DNA of 64,000 nucleotides from an uncultured Prevotella sp. (GTDB taxonomy: Bacteria; Bacteroidota; Bacteroidia; Bacteroidales; Bacteroidaceae), in contig CAMPYJ010000006.1 of assembly GCA_946998205.1 (NCBI GenBank), positions 18,446-82,445 on the forward strand, in the 5' to 3' direction. Made by a program: the position numbers and the translations under genes. The notes beneath the pieces are model-generated. The model did not search any database. It was not told the origin of the DNA and was given only the letters and a program-made list of their open reading frames with translations. This document shows, one piece after another, positions 35,893 to 45,625 of the stretch. The number at the start of each line of letters is the position of its first letter. The first letter of the stretch is position 1.

Positions 35893-36924
35893 ATGGCAAA
35901 GAAATTTGAAATACGAAACAGTACGGCGGAGTTCCTGACCTTCGTGGCAGAAGGTAAGGAACAAGGCATACAAGTGCTATACAAAGATGAAACGGTGTGG
36001 GCAACTCAGAAGGCGATGGCAATGCTCTTTGACTGTTCTACTGACAATATTGGACTGCATTTGAAGAACATATATGACACGAATGAATTGAACAAGGAGG
36101 CAACTACCGAGAAAATCTCGGTAGTTCAACAGGAAGGAGAGAGAGAGGTTCGGCGCAACACGTTGTTCTATAATCTCGATGCCATCATCTCCGTGGGCTA
36201 TCGTGTCAATTCCATACGTGCCACACAGTTCCGTCAATGGTGTACCTATGTAATCCGTCAATTCTCTTTACGCGGTTATATCATAGATAAGAAACGTATG
36301 GAAAATGGTTCGTTCATTGGCGAGGATTATTTTGAGCATTTATTGGCAGAAATTCGTGAGATACGCTTGAGCGAACGACGTTTTTACCAGAAGCTCACGG
36401 ACATATATGCTACAGCGATAGATTATAACAAGGCAGCACCGACCACACGATTATTCTATAAAAAGGTACAGAACAAAATGCACCATGCTGTGCATGGACA
36501 CACGGCAGCAGAGCTTATAGTAGAAAGAGCCAATGCGAAAAAAGAACATATGGGACTAACGACTTGGGAAAAGGCTCCCGATGGCAAAATTGTTAAGCCA
36601 GATGTAAGTGTCGCAAAAAACTACTTGAAACAGGTGGAACTTGAAGATATGGGAAGACTTGTCAACTCTGTGCTTGATTTGGCAGAACGTATGGCAAGCC
36701 GTCACATACCTATGACAATGGAAGATTGGGCAAAGCGCATTGACATTATTCTCGAAGCAGGAGGCGATGCAGTGCTGGAAGACGCAGGAAAGGTATCGGC
36801 AGAGTTTGCTAAGAATTATGCAGAATCAGAGTTTGAAAAATATCGTGTCATACAAGACCGATTGTTTCATTCCGACTTTGACAAATTTAACGAACTGCCA
36901 TTTGAGAACATAGATATAAGTTGA
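35893..36924 (+). CDS. RhuM-family protein
   Basis: A 343-residue cytoplasmic protein of the RhuM (virulence_RhuM) family. The family start TQKAMAMLFDCSTDNIGLHL and the middle YNLDAIISVGYRVNSIRATQ, followed by FRQWCTYVIRQFSLRGYIID, are clear. The N-terminus resembles phage Bro/KilA-type DNA-binding regions. The biochemical role is unknown; such genes often lie in restriction and toxin islands. ATG 35893 is preferred over a TTG upstream because it gives the conserved MAKKFEI start. It ends 1 base before the DUF2357 nuclease gene, so they probably act together. Confidence 0.88.
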   Translation: MAKKFEIRNSTAEFLTFVAEGKEQGIQVLYKDETVWATQKAMAMLFDCSTDNIGLHLKNIYDTNELNKEATTEKISVVQQEGEREVRRNTLFYNLDAIISVGYRVNSIRATQFRQWCTYVIRQFSLRGYIIDKKRMENGSFIGEDYFEHLLAEIREIRLSERRFYQKLTDIYATAIDYNKAAPTTRLFYKKVQNKMHHAVHGHTAAELIVERANAKKEHMGLTTWEKAPDGKIVKPDVSVAKNYLKQVELEDMGRLVNSVLDLAERMASRHIPMTMEDWAKRIDIILEAGGDAVLEDAGKVSAEFAKNYAESEFEKYRVIQDRLFHSDFDKFNELPFENIDIS

Positions 36925-36925
36925 A

Positions 36926-39349
36926 ATGATGGCAAGCGTATTCAACTTTGAGGTGGCGAACGAGGACTTGTTAGTAAGATTCTCTTGTCCGAACCACAAG
37001 CGGAGAATAGCCGAGACGGTACGCAATCTCGGTATCGACACCGTATGTCCAGACAGTGCCGCAAAGCTGTTGTGCCGCTACACGTCAGAGGCGACGGACG
37101 TGAAGTTCTCGTTTGACGGAAACGCACAGGAGGGAAACGACATCCGACACGAAGCCGTTTTCTTTGAGAACACGGAATATCCGCTCATCGTGCGCGGCAG
37201 GGGAAAAGACTTGCAGGAACTGCAGCTTGCCATCAACGACCACCTGCGCACAGACGGCAAGGACAAAAGCACCATCATCAGCACGGGCGATGAACTCTAT
37301 GGCTCGCTGAACTTTCACAACCAAGTGGGCATGACCGACTTCAGCTTCACCTATAAAGTGAAAGGAGAGGAGCAAACCAAGGAACTGAAGTTCATGACCG
37401 AGGTGTTGAGCTACAAGTTGGACTATCGCTCCGACTTGAAGACCATCATCTCTGACATAGAGCATGAGTATGCCATGCTGAGCACGTCGTTTCTGAAGGA
37501 CACCTATCTCAGTATGCGTCAAGGTGCAGGTGAAAGCAACGCGTTGATATGGTGGCAAATATTCAAGTCGTGCCATGCCGACATCATGACGGCGGCACGC
37601 CAGATTATAGACCGCCCCAAGCGACGACTGCGCAGCGTAGCCAAATATGAAAGAGCGGAACGCATGGCGTATGTTCCAAGAGACTTGGAAAACGAATACC
37701 AAACGCACAAGGGCAATCCTGCCCATCTGTACCGCACCGAAGAACTGACGCTGAGCCATGACACGATAGAGAACCGCTTCTTGAAATATGCCATCAGGGA
37801 AATGACACGCCGCTTCGCCGTGGTGAAAGAACACATCATGACGGCAATGCACCTTGACGACCCCAATCGCGTGGACACTTCGCTCTGCGACATGGAGAAC
37901 GAACTGATGCAACTCTCAAACAACGCATTCTTCCGGGGCGTGGGACAGTTCAAGGGTTTTACGCAAGACAACCTCGTGATGAAACAGGCACAAGGCTACA
38001 AAACCATCATGGAAAAATGGGTGGAGCTGCAACAGGGTTACGAACTGGAGGAAGGCATGCGGAAACTGGAGGTGAAGGATGTTTGCGACCTTTATGAGAT
38101 ATGGTGCTTCATCAAGGTGAAGAACATTGTGCAGGACGTGATGAACGAGTTGGGCAAGAGTGCGTATCCAAAGGTGAACGGCAGAGACATTACCAACGAC
38201 TTTATTCCACAGCTCGTGTATGGCGGTTCGGTGAGTTTCATCAACCAAGCCGGCATTGAGTTGGCAAGCGTGTGCTACAATGCCGAGGTGCGCAAAGGCA
38301 AAGCAGCATCAGCCATCAGCGGCACCAACACCATGACAACGGTGCAGCGTCCGGACATCGTGCTGAGGTTGAGCAAACAGGCGGAAGGCGGCATGAAGTT
38401 TACCTACCTCTTTGATGCCAAGTACCGCATAGCCGACACGGATGAGAACGGCAACGGATATGGCAGTGGTTATGACGTGCCACCTGCGGATGCCATCGAC
38501 CAGATGCACCGCTATCGTGACACCATATACTACACGGAAGAGGAATGCGAACGAGAGCACTTGAAGAAAGAAATCATCGCCGGTTACGTGCTGTTTCCCG
38601 GTCGCATACCATTGGAGGCTCTCGATGCCGAGAAGGGTGAGTATTGCTATCAGCAGTCGAACCGCTTGATTGGCATCGGCGCCTTTCCCCTGCGCCCCGA
38701 CCAAGAACAGCATGCCAACGACGGAACCATCGTTGTAAATGCTAACAGTTCTGAGCAAGCCTTGTACAGACAAATACGCCACTGGCTTGAAGATGACAAC
38801 GGGCGGGAACGGCTGCTCGAGGAAAGCATTCCGCAGAAAGGATTGGAATACTCGGATGAGCCTGTTAATAAAGGTACGTTTTACATCGCATCAGTAGATG
38901 GACATGTGAACGCTGACAAACAATTGGTGCAGAATGGTCTGGGCGAGACGTTCTTTTCGGGATACAAGTCCATTCTTTCGGGTGTTGATTTCCAGAAGAT
39001 AAAGTATTTTGCACCTGTGGACAACCATTGGGTAAAAGGATATTATCAGGTGCTGGCAGTGGAAGCAAAGGATATGGGAGAAATGCTGGCGAAGGAGAAA
39101 GCCAACGCCAAAGGCACGGCATCGAAATACGGAGGTTATGACAAGCCCATCCGCATTTGTTTGAAATTAGGGAAACATACGCTGCTGCCCGCACCTTTTA
39201 TATATGGGCTCGACAGCAACGCGTCAAAGGGGATTGCCATGACAAGAAAGGAATTCAAAGCGTATTGCGACAAAGCCAAGAAACAGACAGGACGGAGTGA
39301 AGAGACGTGGGGCGTGGTAAGCAAATCACCCGAGGACATGACACAATAA
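36926..39349 (+). CDS. DUF2357 / PD-(D/E)xK (McrC-like) nuclease
   Basis: An 807-residue protein. Residues about 60-330 fit the DUF2357 region. The nuclease core is RPDIVLRL near 475 followed by YLFDAKYRIAD near 493-503, a D...DxK pattern of the PDDEXK_7 type, related to McrC. Residues 600-800 form an extra C-terminal domain. In most genomes this nuclease is encoded with an McrB-like AAA+ GTPase; here the preceding genes are RhuM and an R-M pair and none is an AAA protein. It follows RhuM by 1 base. The role in defence is inferred from family and context. Confidence 0.75.
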   Translation: MMASVFNFEVANEDLLVRFSCPNHKRRIAETVRNLGIDTVCPDSAAKLLCRYTSEATDVKFSFDGNAQEGNDIRHEAVFFENTEYPLIVRGRGKDLQELQLAINDHLRTDGKDKSTIISTGDELYGSLNFHNQVGMTDFSFTYKVKGEEQTKELKFMTEVLSYKLDYRSDLKTIISDIEHEYAMLSTSFLKDTYLSMRQGAGESNALIWWQIFKSCHADIMTAARQIIDRPKRRLRSVAKYERAERMAYVPRDLENEYQTHKGNPAHLYRTEELTLSHDTIENRFLKYAIREMTRRFAVVKEHIMTAMHLDDPNRVDTSLCDMENELMQLSNNAFFRGVGQFKGFTQDNLVMKQAQGYKTIMEKWVELQQGYELEEGMRKLEVKDVCDLYEIWCFIKVKNIVQDVMNELGKSAYPKVNGRDITNDFIPQLVYGGSVSFINQAGIELASVCYNAEVRKGKAASAISGTNTMTTVQRPDIVLRLSKQAEGGMKFTYLFDAKYRIADTDENGNGYGSGYDVPPADAIDQMHRYRDTIYYTEEECEREHLKKEIIAGYVLFPGRIPLEALDAEKGEYCYQQSNRLIGIGAFPLRPDQEQHANDGTIVVNANSSEQALYRQIRHWLEDDNGRERLLEESIPQKGLEYSDEPVNKGTFYIASVDGHVNADKQLVQNGLGETFFSGYKSILSGVDFQKIKYFAPVDNHWVKGYYQVLAVEAKDMGEMLAKEKANAKGTASKYGGYDKPIRICLKLGKHTLLPAPFIYGLDSNASKGIAMTRKEFKAYCDKAKKQTGRSEETWGVVSKSPEDMTQ

Positions 39350-39361
39350 AAAAAATATCGT

Positions 39362-39369
39362 TATCTTTG
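39362..39369 (+). promoter_or_regulatory. Promoter -7 element of the exopolysaccharide locus
   Basis: TATCTTTG, exact consensus, 62 bases before ATG 39431. Confidence 0.6.
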
Positions 39370-39430
39370 CAACAAAATAGCGAAAAGAAAGTTAATAAAA
39401 AAAAGAGAAAAAGAGACATTCACACACGAT

Positions 39431-42043
39431 ATGAAAAAAGTCATTCTATATATTCTGCTACTCATGCTGTGCCCGCTGGCCGCCACGGCACAGTCTACCA
39501 TGTCTGACGAACAGGTTCTCGAATGCATCATGAAAGAGAGCGCCGCAGGCACCTCACAGTCACAAATTGTCACCAAGCTGATGCAGAGCGGCGTGAACAT
39601 TCAACAAATCAGGAGAATAAGAGACAAATACGAACGGCAGGCCAAGCACAAAGGACTGGGAAACGTCGCCGACCAAACCGTGAACCAGACGGAAACACGC
39701 ATGCGGAAGGCCAACGGCAACACGAGAGAGGCAAGGACGAAGTACAACACCATCAAGGAGCAAAGGAAAGACGACAAGCAACATTCTACCAACAGGCTGC
39801 AGCCACAGATACAGTGGCAGAAGCAATATGATGAAGACAGCGAGGAGTTTAAGCTGATGCAGCAAGAGCTGAGCAGCATCACCCCCACCGACTCCATCAA
39901 ATGGCTCAAGCAGATACTCAAGCAGCAGACGGAAGACAAGCGGAAAGTCTTCGGACGAGACATCTTCAACAACAAAGAGCTGACCTTTGAACCCAGCATG
40001 AACATCGCCACACCGCAAAACTACCGGTTGGGTCCGGGCGACGCCGTGTACATTGACGTTTATGGCGCATCGCAAAAAAACATACAAAGCACCGTATCAC
40101 CCGACGGCGACATCAACATCGAAGGCTTTGGGCCCATACAGGTGAGCGGACTTACCATCGCACAAGCCAACCAACGGCTGCGCATGCAACTGGGCGCACG
40201 ATACAGCAGCAGCAAGGTGCGTCTCACACTGGGACAGAGCCGAACCATCACCGTGAACGTGATGGGCGAGGTAAAAACTCCCGGAACTTACACCATATCG
40301 GCTTTCGCTTCTGTGTTCCATGCCCTGTACATGGCAGGTGGCACTAACGATTTAGGTACATTGCGCAACATCAAGATTTACCGTAACAACCGGCTCATAT
40401 CCGTCGCCGACGTCTACGACTACATCCTCAACGGCAAGATGAGAGGCAACGTACGCCTGGCAGACGGTGATGTAATCTACGTGGGGCCATACGACTGTTT
40501 GGTGAACATCACCGGCAAGGTGAAACGCCCCATGTATTATGAAATGACACCAAAAGAGAGCGTGGGCACATTGCTGAAATACGCAGGAGGCTTTACGGGC
40601 GACGCATATAAAAAGGCGGTACGACTGGTAAGAAAAACAGGCAGAGAATATGCGGTATTCAACATCAACGAATTTGACATGCACACCTTTCACGTTGCCG
40701 ACGGCGACTCGGTGTCGGTAGATTCCATCATTCAGCGTTACAGCAACACGGTAGAAGTGAAGGGGGCTGTGTTCCGCCCGGGATTGTATCAGCTGGGGGG
40801 AGACATCAACAGCGTACGCACGCTGATACAGCATGCCGAAGGACTGAAGGAAGACGCCTTCACGGCACGCGCCATCATACACCGACTGAAAACAGACCGC
40901 ACGCTGAAGGTGCTGGCGGTAGACGTGCAGGGCATCATGAACGGCACCGCAGCCGACGTGCCACTTCAGGAGAATGACGTGCTGTTTATTCCCACCAAGG
41001 AAGAACAGATGGAGCAGCGCACCATCACCATTCATGGCGAAGTGGAATATCCCGGCATCTACAAATACGCCGACAACGAGACCTTGGAGGACTTCGTGCT
41101 GCAGGCAGGAGGACTGAAAGAAACGGCATCTACCGTGAAAGTGGACGTGGCGCGTCGCATCGTCAACCCCAAAGCGCTCACCACCGACTCGCTCATCGCC
41201 AAGACATATACCTTCGCCTTGAAAGACGGATTCGTGATTGACGGCGAACAGGGCTTCGTATTGCAGCCCTACGATGAGGTTTACGTTCGCAAGAGCCCGG
41301 GATACAGCGACCAGAAGAACGTAAGCGTGGAAGGCGAAGTGATGTTCAACGGCGTCTACGCCCTGAACAAGCGCAACATGCGTCTCACCGACCTGCTGAG
41401 GGCGGCAGGCGGCGTAACCGACCTGGCATACGTCAAGGGCGCCCGGCTGGAACGAGTGCCCAACGCCATGGAACGTGCCAGAATGGAGACGGCACTGAAG
41501 ATGCAGCAAGAAGAGATGCAACGGCAGCTGCTGCAGCTGGCAACCAGCAGCAACAACGCCAGTGCCATACAGCAGCTGGGACAGAACACGCAGAACGCCC
41601 AACTGAAGAAGTTTGAGGTTCCCGCAACCTTCCCCGTAGGCATACAGTTGGACAAAGCCATCGCCGACCCCAACAGCGACGCAAACATCGTGCTGCGTGA
41701 GGGCGACCGCCTCATCCTGCCGCAATACACCGCCACCGTCAAAGTTAACGGTGCCGTGATGTATCCCAACACCGTGGCCTACCTGAAAGGAAAGAACGCA
41801 AGGTACTATATCAGCGCCGCAGGCGGATTCGCACAAAACGCCCGCAAGAGCAAAGCCTACGTCGTCTACATGAACGGAATGGTGGGCAAGGTGAGCGAGG
41901 GCGCGAAGATAGAACCCGGATGCGAAATAGTGGTTCCCACCAAGCTGTCGCGCAAGATGAGCATTGCTGAAGCCATGAGCCTGGGAAGCGGCATCACCGG
42001 CATAGCCGCCATGATAGCCACGATTGCGAATATGGTGAAATAA
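39431..42043 (+). CDS. Wza-type outer-membrane polysaccharide export protein (SLBB repeats)
   Basis: An 870-residue exported protein with a signal peptide ending CPLAATAQS. A helical region of about 170 residues (many Gln/Lys) comes first, then the polysaccharide-export domain (YRLGPGDAVYIDVYG at about 197; ISPDGDINIEGFGPIQV-like STVSPDGDINIEGFGPIQVS), then several SLBB repeats starting with VNVMGEVKTPGTYTI, ITGKVKRPMYYEM, VKGAVFRPGLYQL, IHGEVEYPGIYKY and VEGEVMFNGVYAL. It ends with a hydrophobic Gly/Ala helix. It forms the outer-membrane exit for the capsule or exopolysaccharide made by the genes that follow. Confidence 0.93.
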   Translation: MKKVILYILLLMLCPLAATAQSTMSDEQVLECIMKESAAGTSQSQIVTKLMQSGVNIQQIRRIRDKYERQAKHKGLGNVADQTVNQTETRMRKANGNTREARTKYNTIKEQRKDDKQHSTNRLQPQIQWQKQYDEDSEEFKLMQQELSSITPTDSIKWLKQILKQQTEDKRKVFGRDIFNNKELTFEPSMNIATPQNYRLGPGDAVYIDVYGASQKNIQSTVSPDGDINIEGFGPIQVSGLTIAQANQRLRMQLGARYSSSKVRLTLGQSRTITVNVMGEVKTPGTYTISAFASVFHALYMAGGTNDLGTLRNIKIYRNNRLISVADVYDYILNGKMRGNVRLADGDVIYVGPYDCLVNITGKVKRPMYYEMTPKESVGTLLKYAGGFTGDAYKKAVRLVRKTGREYAVFNINEFDMHTFHVADGDSVSVDSIIQRYSNTVEVKGAVFRPGLYQLGGDINSVRTLIQHAEGLKEDAFTARAIIHRLKTDRTLKVLAVDVQGIMNGTAADVPLQENDVLFIPTKEEQMEQRTITIHGEVEYPGIYKYADNETLEDFVLQAGGLKETASTVKVDVARRIVNPKALTTDSLIAKTYTFALKDGFVIDGEQGFVLQPYDEVYVRKSPGYSDQKNVSVEGEVMFNGVYALNKRNMRLTDLLRAAGGVTDLAYVKGARLERVPNAMERARMETALKMQQEEMQRQLLQLATSSNNASAIQQLGQNTQNAQLKKFEVPATFPVGIQLDKAIADPNSDANIVLREGDRLILPQYTATVKVNGAVMYPNTVAYLKGKNARYYISAAGGFAQNARKSKAYVVYMNGMVGKVSEGAKIEPGCEIVVPTKLSRKMSIAEAMSLGSGITGIAAMIATIANMVK

Positions 42044-42068
42044 GGGAAGATGCCATACTACTTCTTAT

Positions 42069-42929
42069 ATGAAAAATAATGATTTTTCCATATTGGCTGT
42101 TGTCGTTTTATATAACCCTGACATGCAACTGCTTAAAAAAAACTTATTTGCATTTCAACAAGATGTAAATAAGATTATCTTATGGGACAATAGTAGTTAT
42201 GCATCTACGCAACAACAAATAGACAATCTTCTTACAACTTTTCCTAACATTATTGTTATACACAAAAAAATAAATATGGGCATATCTACGGCATTAAATT
42301 ATGCTTGGAACTTTGCCAATAACCATGGCTATAAAGCAATGCTGACCATGGATCAAGACTCTATATTTCACTATTTTCCTATTTTTAAAAATAAGGTAAT
42401 AGAATTTTGGGAAAGAGAAGGATTGTGTATTTGCGGTCCTGCAATATGCGATGCATCAAAAACAACATTTGAAACATATGACAGTTTTATAGAAAAGAAA
42501 CATATTATAACCTCTGGCATGCTCGTGCCCATAGAATTATTAAATAAAATTGGAGGATACTGTGAAGACTTTTTTGTTGATGGCGTTGATGTTGAACTGT
42601 GCGTAAAAGCACGACAATATCATTATAAATCATTCATTTACAGGGGAGCATTTTTGGCTCAAATATATGGAACGCCACAAAGCAGGAAAATACTGGGTAA
42701 AACATTGCGCAGTTTCGGATACGCTCCAAATCGATTGTATAATATATTCAAAAGTCAAATTATCATATTCAGGAAATATCACTATCCATTGGACATCCTA
42801 AAAGATATTTTATATAATTATATGTTTAGATTCACATTAAAAGGTGTGATACTTGTAGAACACAATAAACGAGAAAAATTAAAAGCTGTCTATCATGGAA
42901 TTAAGGATGGATTGCTTGCAAAAATATAA
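42069..42929 (+). CDS. GT2 family glycosyltransferase (rhamnosyltransferase-like)
   Basis: A 286-residue GT-A transferase. The start LAVVVLYNPDMQLLKKNLFA, LWDNSS, and DxD-like MLTMDQDSI, then VDGVDVELCVKAR, resemble rhamnosyl transferases of the RfbF/WbbL type. It would add one sugar of the repeat unit on the inner membrane face. The gene is very AT-rich compared with the export gene before it, which marks the start of a block of probably acquired genes (42069-46908). Confidence 0.85.
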   Translation: MKNNDFSILAVVVLYNPDMQLLKKNLFAFQQDVNKIILWDNSSYASTQQQIDNLLTTFPNIIVIHKKINMGISTALNYAWNFANNHGYKAMLTMDQDSIFHYFPIFKNKVIEFWEREGLCICGPAICDASKTTFETYDSFIEKKHIITSGMLVPIELLNKIGGYCEDFFVDGVDVELCVKARQYHYKSFIYRGAFLAQIYGTPQSRKILGKTLRSFGYAPNRLYNIFKSQIIIFRKYHYPLDILKDILYNYMFRFTLKGVILVEHNKREKLKAVYHGIKDGLLAKI

Positions 42930-43003
42930 AACATAAGATTTACAAGAAACAGTGATAATAAGCATGATAATTTTGTTGAATTAAGAAGTAAAAAAGTAGA
43001 GAA

Positions 43004-44056
43004 ATGGACAATTCAGAATACAAAAGAGTGGATTACAGACGTGTGTGGCAGGAAATTTATAAGCGTAAAAAAATATATTTCATAACAATACCAATAGTAT
43101 TCGTACTCTCTTGTCTATACATTACATGCATTCCACGTACCTATTCATCTTCTACAGAAGTAGCACTTGAAACTGAGTCCAAAGGAGGAACAGCGGGTGG
43201 GTTGGGAGCATTAGCCGCATCATTCGGAATTAATACCGAAGCGTTAGAAACGTCCGATGCAATTACCCCACTACTCTACCCCGACCTACTCAACGACAAT
43301 GGTTTTATATCCGGCTTATTTAATATTAAAGTCTGTACTTTGGACGGAAAAATCAAAACGGATTATTACACCTATATAGAGAAATACCAACAATATCCTT
43401 GGTGGACAAAATTTGGTGATAGAATCAAAAGAACTTTCCATAAAGAAGAAAAGAAAGATACAAAGAATACAACCAAGAATCCATATCATTTAACGAAAAA
43501 AGATGATGGCATCCTAAATGCTATTCGAACGGGGATAACACTCAAAATTGACAAAAAGACAGGAGCCATTAACATTTCAACAACAGCACAAGACCCTTTA
43601 ATATGCAAGACCATTGCAGATTCGGTACGAGAACATTTGCAGCAGTTTATTACGCGTTATAGAACCAACAAGGCACGAGAAGATGTGCAATACTTCAGAA
43701 AATTAACAGAAGATGCAAAGAGAGCATACGAAAAGCAACGAAAACTATATGGTAGCTATTCTGATGCAAACATGGATGTGATGTTAGAAAGTTTTATTTC
43801 TAAGCGCAATGATTTAGAAAACGAAATGCAGTTGCGTTACAACAATTATACTACTTATCAAAATCAATTGCAAACTGCAATCGCCAAGGTTCAAGAGAAA
43901 ACACCCGCATTTACTATTATAAAAGGTGCTGAAGTACCTTTAAAGGCGACTTCACCAAAAAGAATGATATTTGTGCTTGTAATGACCATACTCGGATTTG
44001 TTGCCACAAGTGTTTATGTTTTACGAGACATCATTATCCCTAAAAGTAAACAATAA
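43004..44056 (+). CDS. wzz: Wzz-type polysaccharide chain-length regulator
   Basis: A 350-residue inner-membrane protein with two transmembrane helices: IYFITIPIVFVLSCLYITCI near residues 25-45 and MIFVLVMTILGFVATSVYVL near 321-340, with a periplasmic helical domain between. PKRMIFVLVM preceded by LKATSPKR matches the proline-rich motif before TM2 of Wzz proteins. No Walker motifs for a BY-kinase are attached. It sets chain length together with the Wzy polymerase two genes on. Confidence 0.88.
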   Translation: MDNSEYKRVDYRRVWQEIYKRKKIYFITIPIVFVLSCLYITCIPRTYSSSTEVALETESKGGTAGGLGALAASFGINTEALETSDAITPLLYPDLLNDNGFISGLFNIKVCTLDGKIKTDYYTYIEKYQQYPWWTKFGDRIKRTFHKEEKKDTKNTTKNPYHLTKKDDGILNAIRTGITLKIDKKTGAINISTTAQDPLICKTIADSVREHLQQFITRYRTNKAREDVQYFRKLTEDAKRAYEKQRKLYGSYSDANMDVMLESFISKRNDLENEMQLRYNNYTTYQNQLQTAIAKVQEKTPAFTIIKGAEVPLKATSPKRMIFVLVMTILGFVATSVYVLRDIIIPKSKQ

Positions 44057-44071
44057 AAGAAAACAACAACC

Positions 44072-45625
44072 TTGAGTTCCATTTTCCCACAAGAAAAAAA
44101 TGAGGAAAAGACACATCGAATAGCACGTAATTCGGTGCTGCTTTTTGTCCGTATGTTTATCCTTATGATTATCAACATATGGGCAGTCCGCTTTATTCTT
44201 AATGGATTGGGTACAGAAAACTACGGTTTACTCAACACGGTAATTGGCGTCATTACAACCGCTACATTTATATGCAGTATTACAGCAGTTTCTATTCAAC
44301 GGTTTTATTCTGTATCCTTAGGAGAAAATGACAGCAAGAAATTTGCACAAGTTTATTCTATTAGTATCAATATATCTGTAATTGGCTGCATGTTGTGCCT
44401 GGTATTGTTTGAAACAATAGGCTTGTGGTTTGTATACGAGCAACTAACCATACCTGTTGAAAAATTAACATCAGTTTTGTGGGTTTACCAATTTGGCATG
44501 TTAACCTTTTGCTGTTCTTTATTGCAAATACCATTTACCGCAGCTATCTTTGCAAAAGAGGACATGGGGGTATATTCAGTTATATCCACGATAGAATGTG
44601 TGGGGAAGCTAATCGTAGCCTATCTTATCAGTTTCTCAACAATTAACAATCTTATCTTTTATAGTGGCGGGCTATTTATCATTTCCATATTGGTAACAAC
44701 CGCTTATGTCATGTCCTGCAAAAAAAAATATAAAGAATGTAGATATATAAACAAGCTGCCAAATTCATTATATAGAAACATATTGTCATTCTCGGGATGG
44801 ACAGCCTTTGGTTCGCTTGCCAATACCGGAATCACACAAGGGAGTATTATTCTAATTAACATATTTTTCGGACCCATCACAAATGCGGCTTTCGGCATAG
44901 CTCAACAAATAAATAACGCATTTTCTTCGTTCAGCAATGCCATGATACTACCATTTCGTCCTGCCATGATTAAGGCATATACAGAGGGTAGGCGCGAATA
45001 TGTTCTGCGGTTACTTATGATTAACAGCAAGTTTATTCTATTTGCACTACTTTCTATTGCCATGCCAATTATTATTGAGATGAAAGACATTCTACAACTA
45101 TGGTTAGCCCAGTCTACTGACGAAATGATAGTTTTCTCTCGGCTCGTGATTGTTTATGTCATAATTATGATGATGAACAATCCTATAACCATCATATTTT
45201 ATGCAGCTGGAAAGATAAAGAAATACAATCTTATCGTGGAAGGAATTATGCTGCTCTGCTTCCCCACCACATGGTTATTATTTCTGTTTGGAATGCCAGC
45301 ATATAGTGTATTCTACAGTATGATAGCCTATATCTTTTTCGTACATTTCATTCGGCTTTTTCTCTTAAAAGAAATATTTCCCAACTTCTCAATACTGAAA
45401 TATATTGCTTTATTAAGCATACCCTCATTAGGCATCATAGTTTCATGTTCTCTTGTCCAATATCTTATCAGCATCTTCACATTTGACACATACATGCGAA
45501 TTTGTGTATATTGTATTTTGATTCCATTGTCAGGCATAAGCATCGCATTCCTAATAGGATTAGATAAAAATGAACAAAAAGAAATTATTTCATTTGTTAG
45601 AACAAAAATATTACATCAAATATGA
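44072..45625 (+). CDS. wzx: Wzx-type oligosaccharide flippase
   Basis: A 517-residue membrane protein with 12-14 hydrophobic helices. The start RIARNSVLLFVRMFILMIIN, then FILNGLGTENYGLLNTVIGV, is typical of polysaccharide-transporter flippases of the MOP superfamily. The start is TTG at 44072; the first in-frame ATG would remove the conserved start before helix 1. It moves the lipid-linked repeat unit across the inner membrane. The stop overlaps the polymerase start by 4 bases. Confidence 0.88.
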   Translation: MSSIFPQEKNEEKTHRIARNSVLLFVRMFILMIINIWAVRFILNGLGTENYGLLNTVIGVITTATFICSITAVSIQRFYSVSLGENDSKKFAQVYSISINISVIGCMLCLVLFETIGLWFVYEQLTIPVEKLTSVLWVYQFGMLTFCCSLLQIPFTAAIFAKEDMGVYSVISTIECVGKLIVAYLISFSTINNLIFYSGGLFIISILVTTAYVMSCKKKYKECRYINKLPNSLYRNILSFSGWTAFGSLANTGITQGSIILINIFFGPITNAAFGIAQQINNAFSSFSNAMILPFRPAMIKAYTEGRREYVLRLLMINSKFILFALLSIAMPIIIEMKDILQLWLAQSTDEMIVFSRLVIVYVIIMMMNNPITIIFYAAGKIKKYNLIVEGIMLLCFPTTWLLFLFGMPAYSVFYSMIAYIFFVHFIRLFLLKEIFPNFSILKYIALLSIPSLGIIVSCSLVQYLISIFTFDTYMRICVYCILIPLSGISIAFLIGLDKNEQKEIISFVRTKILHQI

